A DNA stretch of 64,000 nt, taken from NCBI GenBank assembly GCA_024707265.1, contig JANQAB010000004.1, positions 310,001 through 374,000 of the forward strand. Direction: 5' to 3'. The notes beneath the pieces are model-generated. The model saw only the letters and a list, made by a program, of their open reading frames with translations. It was not told where the DNA came from and did not search any database. The stretch is from Sporocytophaga sp. (GTDB lineage: Bacteria > Bacteroidota > Bacteroidia > Cytophagales > Cytophagaceae). Below, piece by piece: positions 47,297 to 55,334 of this stretch (position 1 is the first letter of the stretch; every line of letters starts with the position of its first letter). The position numbers and the translations under genes are program-made.

Positions 47297-47709
47297 GTTG
47301 TTGTAATTTTCCGAAACATACGACTGATTAGAAAAAGTGTTGTTGTTGTGGAAAAGTATTTGAGGTGATGCACGATATTTTTTGTCGGCCTACTAAAAAA
47401 ACACACAGACCTTCACAGAGGTTTGTATAATCCTTAATTTATATATGTGTGAATTGCTGAAAAAACATTAAGATTAACAGCAACTCACGACATATGTATG
47501 CACCAAAACAATTTTTTAGAAAGTATAAGCAGGTAGAGAAGGCACACCAAGAATAGCATTAAATATGCTACCACGGGAATCTATAAAGAGATAATAAATC
47601 TTATCTTTTGTGTGTGAATTACTTAGTCCTGCCCTGTGGAAGGAGAGACGCCAGTATGGCGTCTCTAAAGGATATGATAAGGGCTTTTCAAATCTATAAG
47701 AAATAAATC
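47297..47709. other. Intergenic region with a palindrome
   Basis: 413 bases. The palindrome GAGACGCCAGTATGGCGTCT at about 47646-47666 lies after metE (in its 3' direction) and has no T run. The segment ACAGACCTTCACAGAGGTTT at about 47407 is another weak hairpin. Otherwise nothing. Confidence 0.5.
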
Positions 47710-50045
47710 TTAAGCTTCAATCCCGGAAGTTTCCTTTACTCTTTGTCTGAGTTTTTTTGTAGCGATCATCATATTTTTTAATGCCAGTTCTGTTTCAGCC
47801 CATTTTCTTGTCTTTAATCCACAGTCAGGATTAACCCAAAGGTTTCTGGCGGGAATCACAGCAAGGGCCTTTTCGAGCAAATGCTCTATTTCCTGAACGC
47901 CCGGTACTCTTGGTGAATGAATATCATAAACTCCGGGACCGATTTCATTCGGATAATTGAAATCAGCAAAAGCATCAAGCAGCTCCATCTGAGACCTTGA
48001 AGTTTCTATCGTGATCACATCAGCATCCATATCTGCAATGTGTGAAATAATGTCATTGAATTCAGAATAACACATATGTGTATGGATCTGTGTTTCATCG
48101 TTTACTCCGGATGCACTTATTCGGAACGCTTTTACTGCCCAGTTCAGATACTTGTCCCAGTCTGCTTTGTGTAATGGCAGTCCTTCTCTGATGGCTGGTT
48201 CATCTATCTGAATGATTTTTATACCTGCTTTTTCAAGATCGGTTACTTCGTCTCTTATGGCCAGTGCTATCTGCATTGCTGTTTCAGACCGTGGCTGGTC
48301 ATCGCGGACAAATGACCATTGTAAAATGGTAACAGGGCCTGTGAGCATGCCTTTCATATAATGATTGGTTTTAGATTGGGCATATTGAGACCACTTTACT
48401 GTCATAGGTTTGCTTCTTTCAATATCTCCGTATATGATGGGAGGTTTCACACATCTTGATCCATAACTCTGCACCCAGCCATTTTGAGAGAATACATAAC
48501 CATCCAGCTGTTCGCCAAAGTATTCCACCATATCGTTGCGCTCGAATTCACCATGTACCAAAACATCAATACCTATTTCTTCCTGCCATACAACTGAACG
48601 ATCTATTTCTGATTTCACTTTTTCCTCATATTCTTCAGGTGACAATGTTCCATTTTTTAGCTTTGCTCTGAGTTGTCTGATCTCGTCAGTCTGCGGAAAC
48701 GAACCGATTGTTGTAGTAGGGAATAGAGGAAGATTTAATGCTTTTTCCTGTTTCTTTTGTCTTATATCAAATGTATTGGCTCTTCTGCTGTCTGAATCGG
48801 TAATGTTCTTTACTCTTTCTTTAACTTGAGGTTTGTGTATCAGTGATGACTTCTTTCTGCTTTCTATAACACCCTTGTTTGGATTAAGAGCACTTGCAAG
48901 CTCCTTAGGGTCCTTTATTGATGCCAGCTTTTTTAAAGTTGAAACTTCTTCAATCTTCTGTTTCGCAAAAGCCATCCATTGTTTGATTTCAGCAGTTAAA
49001 ACAGTTTCATCTTTTTCATTATCTAAATCACAAGGAGAGTGTAGTAAAGAGCATGATGGGGCTATCATCACTCTGTCTTCTCCCAATATATCCACAGCCT
49101 TTTGAATAAATGATAAAGACTTTTCGAGATCATTGATCCAGATATTTCTGCCATCTACAACTCCAAGGGAAAGACAGGTTTTTGAAAGTATGAAGGACGT
49201 CTGCAGGATGTCATTAAGTTGAGAAGGACATCTTACCAGATCTATATGCAAGGCATCTATTGGAAGTACTACGGCCAGCCCAAGATTGTCTCCGGTGCAG
49301 TCAAAGTAAGTCGTAACCATAATTTTCAGATAAGGGAATTTCTTTCTTAGCTGATCGTAAACAAAATGGTAGGCTTTTTTTCTGCGTCACTCAGATCCAT
49401 TGTCAGGAATGGCTCATCCAGCTGAATCCACTGAGCGCCCATTTTCTCAAGCTTTTCAAGGATTTCTATATAAACAGGCAGAAGATTTCTGATTAGTTCT
49501 ATTCTGTGGAATCCATTTTCTTTCTCTTTCCCCAATAGGAGGTAGGATACAGGGCCGATGATCACTGGTTTCGTTTCTATTCCCAATACCTTAGCTTCCT
49601 GGTATTCATTGGTAATCTTATTTGAAAACAAACTGAACTTTTGATTTTTATGAAACTCCGGAACGATATAGTGGTAATTGGTGTCAAACCATTTGGTCAT
49701 CTCCATTGCGATGATATCTTTTCCATCTTTCTGATAGCCTCTGGCCATTGCAAAGTATAAATCAGTCTCAGTGTTATTTCTGTCTTCCGCTATTTCATGA
49801 TAACGTTCAGGGATAGCATTTACAGTAAGAGACATGTCCAATACCTGATCATAAAAAGAGAAGTCATTAGAAGGGATAAGGTCAATCTGCGCGTTCTTTT
49901 GAAGTCTCCAGTTCGCTTCTCGGATTTTTTTTCCTGTAAGCAAAAGATTCTGAAGACTTTCTTTTCCTGACCAGTATTGCTCTGAGGCTTTTTTTAGCTC
50001 TCTGAAAGCTCCAATTCTCGGGTATCCTAAATTTTGTGTTAGCAT
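47710..50045 (-). CDS. metE: Cobalamin-independent methionine synthase MetE, probable frameshift
   Basis: The N-terminal frame (50045 to 49347: MLTQNLGYPRIGAFRELKKA, LDEPFLTMDLSDAEKK) and the C-terminal frame (to 47710) form one MetE of about 776 residues. Adding one base to the seven-T run at 49375-49381 (A run on the coding strand) restores AEKKAYHFVYDQLRKKFPYL directly. Zinc ligands are in the C-terminal half: His and Cys in HTHMCYSEF, Glu in DADVITIETSRS and Cys in VNPDCGLKTR; FPTTTIGSFPQTDEIRQLRA is the standard start of the catalytic half. The enzyme transfers a methyl from methyltetrahydrofolate to homocysteine. The divergent Lrp gene probably regulates it. Confidence 0.95.
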
Positions 50046-50071
50046 AGTTGTTTGTAGATGTAAATTCTTTA

Positions 50072-50079
50072 CAAATCTA
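50072..50079 (-). promoter_or_regulatory. Probable metE promoter -7 element
   Basis: On the minus strand TAGATTTG, matching TAnnTTTG, lies 26 bases before the metE start. No convincing TTG lies 19 bases further upstream. The interval to the divergent lrp start is 157 bases and would hold the regulator site. Confidence 0.4.
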
Positions 50080-50202
50080 TATTGGTAGATCTTAATACTA
50101 TAATTTTGCTTAAAAATTGAAAATAATATCTATAATGTTTTATTTTGTAGAATAAAAATCTGTTTTTACTGTTTAAAAGGTTCTTAAAAAGAAAATTTAT
50201 CT

Positions 50203-50664
50203 ATGACGGAATTAGATGATTTGGATATCAGACTATTGAAGTTGCTTCAAAAAGATTCAACTCTCACTACAAAAGAGCTGGCCAATAAGCTTAACCTTAC
50301 GCCAACACCTGTTCATGAACGTATCAAAAGACTGGAGCGGGATGGATATGTTAGAAAATACGTGGCTCTTTTGGATAACCAGAAGTTGAATATGGGCCTG
50401 GTTGTCTTTTGTAATGTGACCTTGAAGCAGCATGAAAAAGGTATAGGGAAAAAGTTTGTAAATGATATAGTGTCCTTAAAGGAAGTGACAGAGTGTTATA
50501 ATGTCTCAGGACAATATGATTTTATGTTAAAGGTGATGGTAAAGGACATGCCGGAATATCAGAATTTCATCATGAATAAACTGGCTTCTATAGAGAATAT
50601 AGGAAGTACTCATAGTGTATTCGTGATGGGAGAAATTAAGAATTCGACGGAATTGCCGATATAG
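50203..50664 (+). CDS. Lrp/AsnC family transcriptional regulator
   Basis: 153 residues. N-terminal helix-turn-helix DLDIRLLKLLQKDSTLTTKE with LANKLNLTPTPVHERIKRLE, then the AsnC/Lrp ligand-binding (RAM) domain VVFCNVTLKQHEKGIGKKFV and VTECYNVSGQYDFMLKVMVK. The gene is divergent from metE with 157 bases between, the usual arrangement for a regulator of the neighbouring gene. Bases 50326 onward are duplicated at 52596. Confidence 0.9.
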   Translation: MTELDDLDIRLLKLLQKDSTLTTKELANKLNLTPTPVHERIKRLERDGYVRKYVALLDNQKLNMGLVVFCNVTLKQHEKGIGKKFVNDIVSLKEVTECYNVSGQYDFMLKVMVKDMPEYQNFIMNKLASIENIGSTHSVFVMGEIKNSTELPI

Positions 50665-50801
50665 TGATGCAATTCATTGTTCCTGAAAGCCCTGTCAAAG
50701 ACTGAAGGTTATCATTTTTTCAGGATATTTTTTTAATCACTCAATCAATAAATTCCATTTCGGATATATTTTTTTCTGTAAAAAACTCTGTGAAAATTTG
50801 C

Positions 50802-50826
50802 GTAAGCATTTACTTACATATACCTT
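50802..50826 (+). promoter_or_regulatory. ArsR operator and promoter, left copy
   Basis: Inverted repeat GTAAGCAT-TTACTTAC (50802-50817) overlaps the upstream side of the -7 element TACCTTTG (50819-50826). It is identical to 53073-53099. This copy drives only a truncated arsR start and the IS end. Confidence 0.55.
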
Positions 50827-50847
50827 TGTCTAAGAAAATTTACAATA

Positions 50848-50942
50848 ATGACTGCAGAAGCCAGAAGGGATGTTTTTCAGGCAATTGCTGATCCTACCAG
50901 ACGGCAGATCATTGGTTTGCTTTCTAAGCAGCCAATGAATCT
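50848..50942 (+). pseudogene. Truncated arsR start interrupted by the IS
   Basis: First 31 codons of arsR (MTAEARRDVFQAIADPTRRQ) then the left IS end at 50943. The intact gene is at 53119. Confidence 0.85.
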
Positions 50943-52595
50943 CCTGTTTTCGTCGCTGGGACACCCAAGTTAAAAATGGAACAATTTTGCTAAAATTTTC
51001 TGCTCTTCAGTTTTGATAATAATCTTATATGTAATGTCTTTGGTAATTGGATGTATGACTTTAACAGCATAAATTGTTTTGGCAATGTCAATGGCTTTTT
51101 CCGGGCTAAGGTTTGACTTTTTTTCTTTAAGTTGCCTTTCTAATTCTTTGTAGATTTTATAAGCGGTAAATGCTATGCATATATGTGACTCAATGCGTCT
51201 TTGGACACGATGATATATCGGTCTTATTTCTAAGTCGGTCTTGGCAATACGAAAGGCCTTTTCTATTTGCCAAAGGTCTTTATAATGTTTAAGTACCTCG
51301 TCCTTATCAAGCGTTGTGTTGGTGTAATAACCTTTTAACCCATCCCATTTTTTGTCTTCTTCTATTTTGACAAAGTCTATGGCTACAGCTATTTGATTTC
51401 TTATCTGTAAAAATTTATTGTAGCCTCGGTTGTTGATGCTGGCTTTGGTAAGTTGACCGGTCTTTATTTGCTTTTCAAGTTTTTTTAATCCCCGTTCTCT
51501 ATTATAGCTATCTTTCCTTGCTCTTTTCTCCGAATAAGTGACGATCAGTTTTGTTTGCTGGTCTTTGTTTATAAGCGTACTTTCACCATTACCTAATTTT
51601 AGTGCCAATATCCGTTCCTTAAAAGCTTTGGGTTCTGATTTTATACGCGCTCCCAAGATATATTCATATCCTTTTTGATGTAGTCGATTGATATTCTCTT
51701 TTGAAAGCAATCCTGCATCTGCTACCACAACTAATTTCTCTAAACCATACTGGGATTTAAAGGAATCAATGACAGGCAGCATCGTGTGTCCTTCAAATTG
51801 ATTGCCTTCAAAAATATCATATGCTAACGGATAACCACCTTTGCTTACCAATAATCCCAAAACGATCTGGGGATGCTGGTGTTTACCATCTTTGGAAAAA
51901 CCTGTTTTGCGTAGTTCATCTTCACTTTCTGCTTCAAAATAAATGGTTGTTACATCATAAAATACTACACTGATTGTTGCATCTAAAACTTTAAGTGTAT
52001 GTTCATAACTAACACGTTGTACAAATTCTTTTTGAGTATCATAAAGCTTATCCAGATAACGGTATACCTGCTGTACATCAATATCCATATACTGATACTT
52101 GGAAAGGTAATCCGTGGTTTTGAGTTTGCTGGCCGGAAAACACAGTCTTGCCAAGGTTAGTTGTTTAAATAAAACATCTTTGATTTTATTAAAGCCTATT
52201 TGGTTAAAAATTGAGCCCAACAATAGCTCCGGTCCATGTACTGAAATCTGTTCAATACCTTCTAACACAAGTTCGGTGTGCTGCTTGTAATCTGTAAAAT
52301 CAAATTCCTGGACTCCTCTAGTGGACTGTATCCATTTTTTTGCTTCCGAAAGTAACTGTTCTATTTCCGTCTGTACAGCACTACTACCAATCGTTTTTAG
52401 TAGTTTGTATTTGCCAGAACTCTTATCTATGATTTGAATACTAATAACTCCACTTTTGTTCTTCTTTTGTCTTATAAACATCCCCAAAAGTAATCAAAAG
52501 ATACCCTGGGACACCCAAAACAATAGCCATAAAAATGTAATTACTAATAAATCAATTAGTTGTAAAATTTACATTTATAGTTTGTCGAAAACAGG
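50943..52595. mobile_element. IS1634-like insertion sequence
   Basis: 1,653 bp bounded by 10-bp inverted ends CCTGTTTTCG (50943-50952) and CGAAAACAGG (52586-52595). It contains one transposase gene on the minus strand. The flanks are not short target duplications but a 617-bp direct repeat, so the two ends were not produced by a single simple insertion. A direct 11-base match GGGACACCCAA appears near both ends (at 50959 and 52509). Confidence 0.85.
50970..52481 (-). CDS. IS1634-family (IS4 group) transposase
   Basis: 503 residues from the ATG at 52481 (MFIRQKKNKSGVISIQIIDK); a TTG two codons earlier is also open. The DDE-type catalytic core is visible: VVFYDVTTIYFEAESE, VVVADAGLLSKENI and LWQIEKAFRIAKTDLEIRPI (with the glutamate of the triad). 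KDGKHQHPQIVLGLLVSKGG is the conserved block of this family. The gene is complete, so the element may be active. Confidence 0.9.
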   Translation of the reverse strand: MFIRQKKNKSGVISIQIIDKSSGKYKLLKTIGSSAVQTEIEQLLSEAKKWIQSTRGVQEFDFTDYKQHTELVLEGIEQISVHGPELLLGSIFNQIGFNKIKDVLFKQLTLARLCFPASKLKTTDYLSKYQYMDIDVQQVYRYLDKLYDTQKEFVQRVSYEHTLKVLDATISVVFYDVTTIYFEAESEDELRKTGFSKDGKHQHPQIVLGLLVSKGGYPLAYDIFEGNQFEGHTMLPVIDSFKSQYGLEKLVVVADAGLLSKENINRLHQKGYEYILGARIKSEPKAFKERILALKLGNGESTLINKDQQTKLIVTYSEKRARKDSYNRERGLKKLEKQIKTGQLTKASINNRGYNKFLQIRNQIAVAIDFVKIEEDKKWDGLKGYYTNTTLDKDEVLKHYKDLWQIEKAFRIAKTDLEIRPIYHRVQRRIESHICIAFTAYKIYKELERQLKEKKSNLSPEKAIDIAKTIYAVKVIHPITKDITYKIIIKTEEQKILAKLFHF

Positions 52596-52934
52596 AAAAG
52601 ACTGGAGCGGGATGGATATGTTAGAAAATACGTGGCTCTTTTGGATAACCAGAAGTTGAATATGGGCCTGGTTGTCTTTTGTAATGTGACCTTGAAGCAG
52701 CATGAAAAAGGTATAGGGAAAAAGTTTGTAAATGATATAGTGTCCTTAAAGGAAGTGACAGAGTGTTATAATGTCTCAGGACAATATGATTTTATGTTAA
52801 AGGTGATGGTAAAGGACATGCCGGAATATCAGAATTTCATCATGAATAAACTGGCTTCTATAGAGAATATAGGAAGTACTCATAGTGTATTCGTGATGGG
52901 AGAAATTAAGAATTCGACGGAATTGCCGATATAG
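52596..52934 (+). pseudogene. 5'-truncated lrp copy
   Basis: Carries the lrp sequence from KRLERDGYVRKYVALLDNQK to the natural stop at 52934, without the helix-turn-helix. The IS end at 52595 replaces the missing part. A start codon could be used (MALLDNQKLNMGL), but a DNA-binding protein cannot result. A truncated RAM domain could still oligomerise with intact Lrp. Confidence 0.85.
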
Positions 52935-53072
52935 TGATGCAATTCATTGTTCCTGAAAGCCCTGTCAAAGACTGAAGGTTATCATTTTTTCAGGATATTT
53001 TTTTAATCACTCAATCAATAAATTCCATTTCGGATATATTTTTTTTCTGTAAAAAACTCTGTGAAAATTTGC

Positions 53073-53099
53073 GTAAGCATTTACTTACATATACCTTTG
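53073..53099 (+). promoter_or_regulatory. ArsR operator overlapping the promoter
   Basis: GTAAGCAT-TTACTTAC (53073-53088) is an inverted repeat GTAAG-N6-CTTAC; TACCTTTG (53092-53099) is the -7 element. The operator sits just upstream of it, the expected place for autorepression by the ArsR encoded at 53119. Confidence 0.6.
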
Positions 53100-53118
53100 T
53101 CTAAGAAAATTTACAATA

Positions 53119-53469
53119 ATGACTGCAGAAGCCAGAAGGGATGTTTTTCAGGCAATTGCTGATCCTACCAGACGGCAGATCATTGGTTTGCTTTCTAAGC
53201 AGCCAATGAATCTTAATGCCATTGCTGAGAACTTTGATATAAGTCGACCAGCTATTTCCCAACAAATCAAAATTCTTGAAGAATGCGGATTGGTAAATAT
53301 TCGGCAGCAAGGGCGGGAGCGGTATTGCGAGGCCCGGCTTGATAAGCTGAGCGAAGTATCGACTTGGGTTGACCAGTATAAAGCGTTCTGGACAAACCAA
53401 TTTAAATCATTAGATCATTTCCTGGAAGACTTACAAACTAAAAAGAAAAGAAGTGGAAGAAAGAAATAA
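53119..53469 (+). CDS. ArsR-family transcriptional regulator
   Basis: 116 residues. Winged helix: AIADPTRRQIIGLLSKQPMN, then IAENFDISRPAISQQIKILE and CGLVNIRQQGRERYCEARLD. It lacks the CxC metal site of metal-sensing ArsR proteins, as in the group paired with SRPBCC proteins. The next gene overlaps its end by 17 bases. It probably represses its own operon through the GTAAG-N6-CTTAC site. Confidence 0.9.
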   Translation: MTAEARRDVFQAIADPTRRQIIGLLSKQPMNLNAIAENFDISRPAISQQIKILEECGLVNIRQQGRERYCEARLDKLSEVSTWVDQYKAFWTNQFKSLDHFLEDLQTKKKRSGRKK

Positions 53470-53944
53470 AGCAACAGCAGATCGTGAAGTATATCTGACT
53501 TATACTTTTAATGCACCCAGGGAAATGGTCTTTAAGGCCTGGACCGATCCAAAACAACTGGTGAAATGGTTTGCACCCCATCACTGTACTATTGTTTATA
53601 AAAAACTTGATATAAGAAAAGGAGGGGCATATCTTTCTTGTATTAATAATCCTCAATATGGAGACTGCTGGTGTAAAGGTGTCTATAAGGAAGTTATTTT
53701 CCCTGAGCGCATTGAATTTACCATGGTAGTGTCAGATAAAGATGGAAATACTGTTGATCCTGTAAAGGTAGGAATGGATCCTGACTGGCCGATAGAAACA
53801 TTGGTTTCCATTACCTTTTCTGAAGAGAATGGTAAAACGACTATTATACTTAGGCAAACAGTTTCGCAAAAACTGGCAACAAAAACCGGAGCTTATCCAA
53901 GCTGGATACAAATGCTGGAAAGATTGGCTGAGGAGATCAGATAA
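53453..53944 (+). CDS. SRPBCC (AHSA1-like) protein
   Basis: 163 residues from a GTG start inside the arsR 3' end. TFNAPREMVFKAWTDPKQLV and KWFAPHHCTI start the AHSA1/START-like domain; YKEVIFPERIEFTMVVSDKD and LVSITFSEENGKTTIILRQT are its later strands; the C-terminal helix is GAYPSWIQMLERLAEEI. These proteins bind hydrophobic ligands in a deep pocket and are usually co-transcribed with an ArsR regulator. Ligand unknown. Confidence 0.9.
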   Translation: MEERNKATADREVYLTYTFNAPREMVFKAWTDPKQLVKWFAPHHCTIVYKKLDIRKGGAYLSCINNPQYGDCWCKGVYKEVIFPERIEFTMVVSDKDGNTVDPVKVGMDPDWPIETLVSITFSEENGKTTIILRQTVSQKLATKTGAYPSWIQMLERLAEEIR

Positions 53945-53951
53945 TAAATTT

Positions 53952-54860
53952 ATGAAAAGAATGATAATGAATCATCAGGTTATATATTTTATAGCAGTAG
54001 TTTTAATATTAATCAGTTGCAGTGTTAAGAAAAAGGATATGAACGAGAATGTTTCTTCAATGGCTATCAAAGAAGATAGCATTATTCCAAAGACCGGTTA
54101 TGCTGATGTAAATGGTTTGACGATGTATTATGAAATTTATGGAGAAGGAAAACCACTTGTATTGATTCATGGAGGAGGTTCAACAATCCAAACTTCTTTT
54201 GGAAGAATAATTCCGGAGCTTTCAAAGCATAGGCAAGTAATCGGTGTTGAATTGCAGGCCCACGGAAGGACAAGCGACAGAAGTGCTGATCTGACATTTG
54301 AGCAGGATGCAGATGATGTGGCCATGCTTCTGAAGAATTTAAAAATCCTAAAGGCGGATTTCCTGGGATTCAGCAATGGTGGGATGACAACTTTACAAAT
54401 AGCGATGCGGCACCCTCAGCTTGTAGATAATATAATTGTCGGATCTGCATTGTATAAAAGAAGTGGAGTTCCCCCTGAATTCTGGGAGTTTATGAAGAAA
54501 GCCACAATCGATTATATGCCTCAGCAATATAAAGATGCCTTTTTAAAAGTATCTTCTAACCCTCAGGGCTTGCAAACGATGCATGATAAATGTGCCAAAA
54601 GAATGGCTGAATTTAAAGACTGGAAAGAGGCGCAACTTAAATCCATTACCGCAAAGACATTACTGATAATAGGTGATGCAGACCTGATGACACCGGAACA
54701 TGCTGTTGAGATGTATAGGTTAATTCCCAATTGCCAGCTTGCAATTTTACCCGGTGGACATGGAAAGTATTTAGGAGAAATTACAACTTTGTCCAATCAG
54801 GACGACTGGCAACCCTTAGCTATTCCATTGATTAAAGAGTTCTTAGGTAAAAAGGAGTAG
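53952..54860 (+). CDS. Alpha/beta hydrolase lipoprotein
   Basis: 302 residues from the ATG at 53952; the reading frame upstream overlaps the previous gene and is not used. A lipoprotein signal ends at FIAVVLILISC, with cysteine as the lipidation site. The hydrolase domain has LVLIHGGGST (oxyanion hole), GFSNGGM (nucleophile Ser), GDADLMT (acid) and PGGHGKY (catalytic His). Third gene of the ArsR/SRPBCC operon, seven bases after the SRPBCC stop. Substrate unknown. Confidence 0.88.
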   Translation: MKRMIMNHQVIYFIAVVLILISCSVKKKDMNENVSSMAIKEDSIIPKTGYADVNGLTMYYEIYGEGKPLVLIHGGGSTIQTSFGRIIPELSKHRQVIGVELQAHGRTSDRSADLTFEQDADDVAMLLKNLKILKADFLGFSNGGMTTLQIAMRHPQLVDNIIVGSALYKRSGVPPEFWEFMKKATIDYMPQQYKDAFLKVSSNPQGLQTMHDKCAKRMAEFKDWKEAQLKSITAKTLLIIGDADLMTPEHAVEMYRLIPNCQLAILPGGHGKYLGEITTLSNQDDWQPLAIPLIKEFLGKKE

Positions 54861-54992
54861 TTTATGGTCGTAGCCAACTTTCTACTTTAAGTTGGTTGGA
54901 AGGTATCTGCTTGGCTAATCTTTACCTGCTAATGTTTTAAATTCTTAATTCCGTGTAGAGGCAAGGGATAGATAAGTTAATTAAATTATCAT

Positions 54993-55000
54993 TACCTTTG
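54993..55000 (+). promoter_or_regulatory. Promoter -7 element of the S4 gene
   Basis: TACCTTTG matches TAnnTTTG, 23 bases before the start codon of the S4-domain protein. Confidence 0.4.
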
Positions 55001-55023
55001 AGGTTGTTTAACAAAAAAAAAAT

Positions 55024-55239
55024 ATGATTGAATTTGAATTAGAGGGTTATGAATTTATAGAGTTGAACAAGCTCTTAAAAATAACAGGCTTGGCAGGTAC
55101 AGGTGGAGAAGCAAATACTTTTATTGTAGATGGAGAAGTATTGGTAAACGGTGCAGTTGAAACTCAGAAAAGAAAGAAATTGAGGGATGGAGATGTTGTT
55201 CAATTCCAGGAACAGGAAGTGAAAATAACAAAGGCTTAA
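55024..55239 (+). CDS. S4-domain RNA-binding protein (YbcJ-like)
   Basis: 71 residues. ELNKLLKITGLAGTGGEANT and FIVDGEVLVNGAVETQKRKK with LRDGDVV are the S4 RNA-binding fold, as in YbcJ. These small proteins bind structured RNA; role is not known in detail. A strong terminator follows 17 bases after. Confidence 0.88.
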   Translation: MIEFELEGYEFIELNKLLKITGLAGTGGEANTFIVDGEVLVNGAVETQKRKKLRDGDVVQFQEQEVKITKA

Positions 55240-55255
55240 TAGTTTTGACTAAATG

Positions 55256-55293
55256 AAAAAAAGGCAGAGGATTAAATCTTCTGCCTTTTTTTT
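55256..55293. terminator. Rho-independent terminator, probably bidirectional
   Basis: AAAAAAAGGCAGA (55256-55268) pairs with TCTGCCTTTTTTT (from 55280). The long A and T runs allow use from the S4 gene and from the convergent amt gene. Confidence 0.85.
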
Positions 55294-55334
55294 ATTTAAT
55301 ATTTTTTTTGAAATGATCGGGTTTATTGAAGGGT

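Larger units (their letters stand above)
50326..50942 (+). repeat. 617-bp direct duplication, left copy
   Basis: This segment (3' two thirds of lrp, the intergenic region and the first codons of arsR) is repeated almost exactly at 52596-53213. The only difference seen is one T in a homopolymer (seven T at 50769-50775, eight at 53039-53046). The IS at 50943-52595 lies exactly between the copies. Confidence 0.9.
52596..53213 (+). repeat. 617-bp direct duplication, right copy
   Basis: Copy of 50326-50942, with one extra T in the homopolymer at 53039-53046 (618 bp). It supplies the intact arsR promoter and start. Confidence 0.9.

Noticed and set aside
49347-50045. Short MetE-like gene beside a second MetE
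   Set aside because: It is the N-terminal third of MetE; the C-terminal part continues directly after one missing base.
50046-50202. SAM or cobalamin riboswitch before metE
   Set aside because: Only 157 bases separate metE from lrp, with no GC-rich conserved core of either riboswitch class.
52632-52934. A second functional Lrp gene
   Set aside because: It lacks the DNA-binding domain and begins inside the IS junction.
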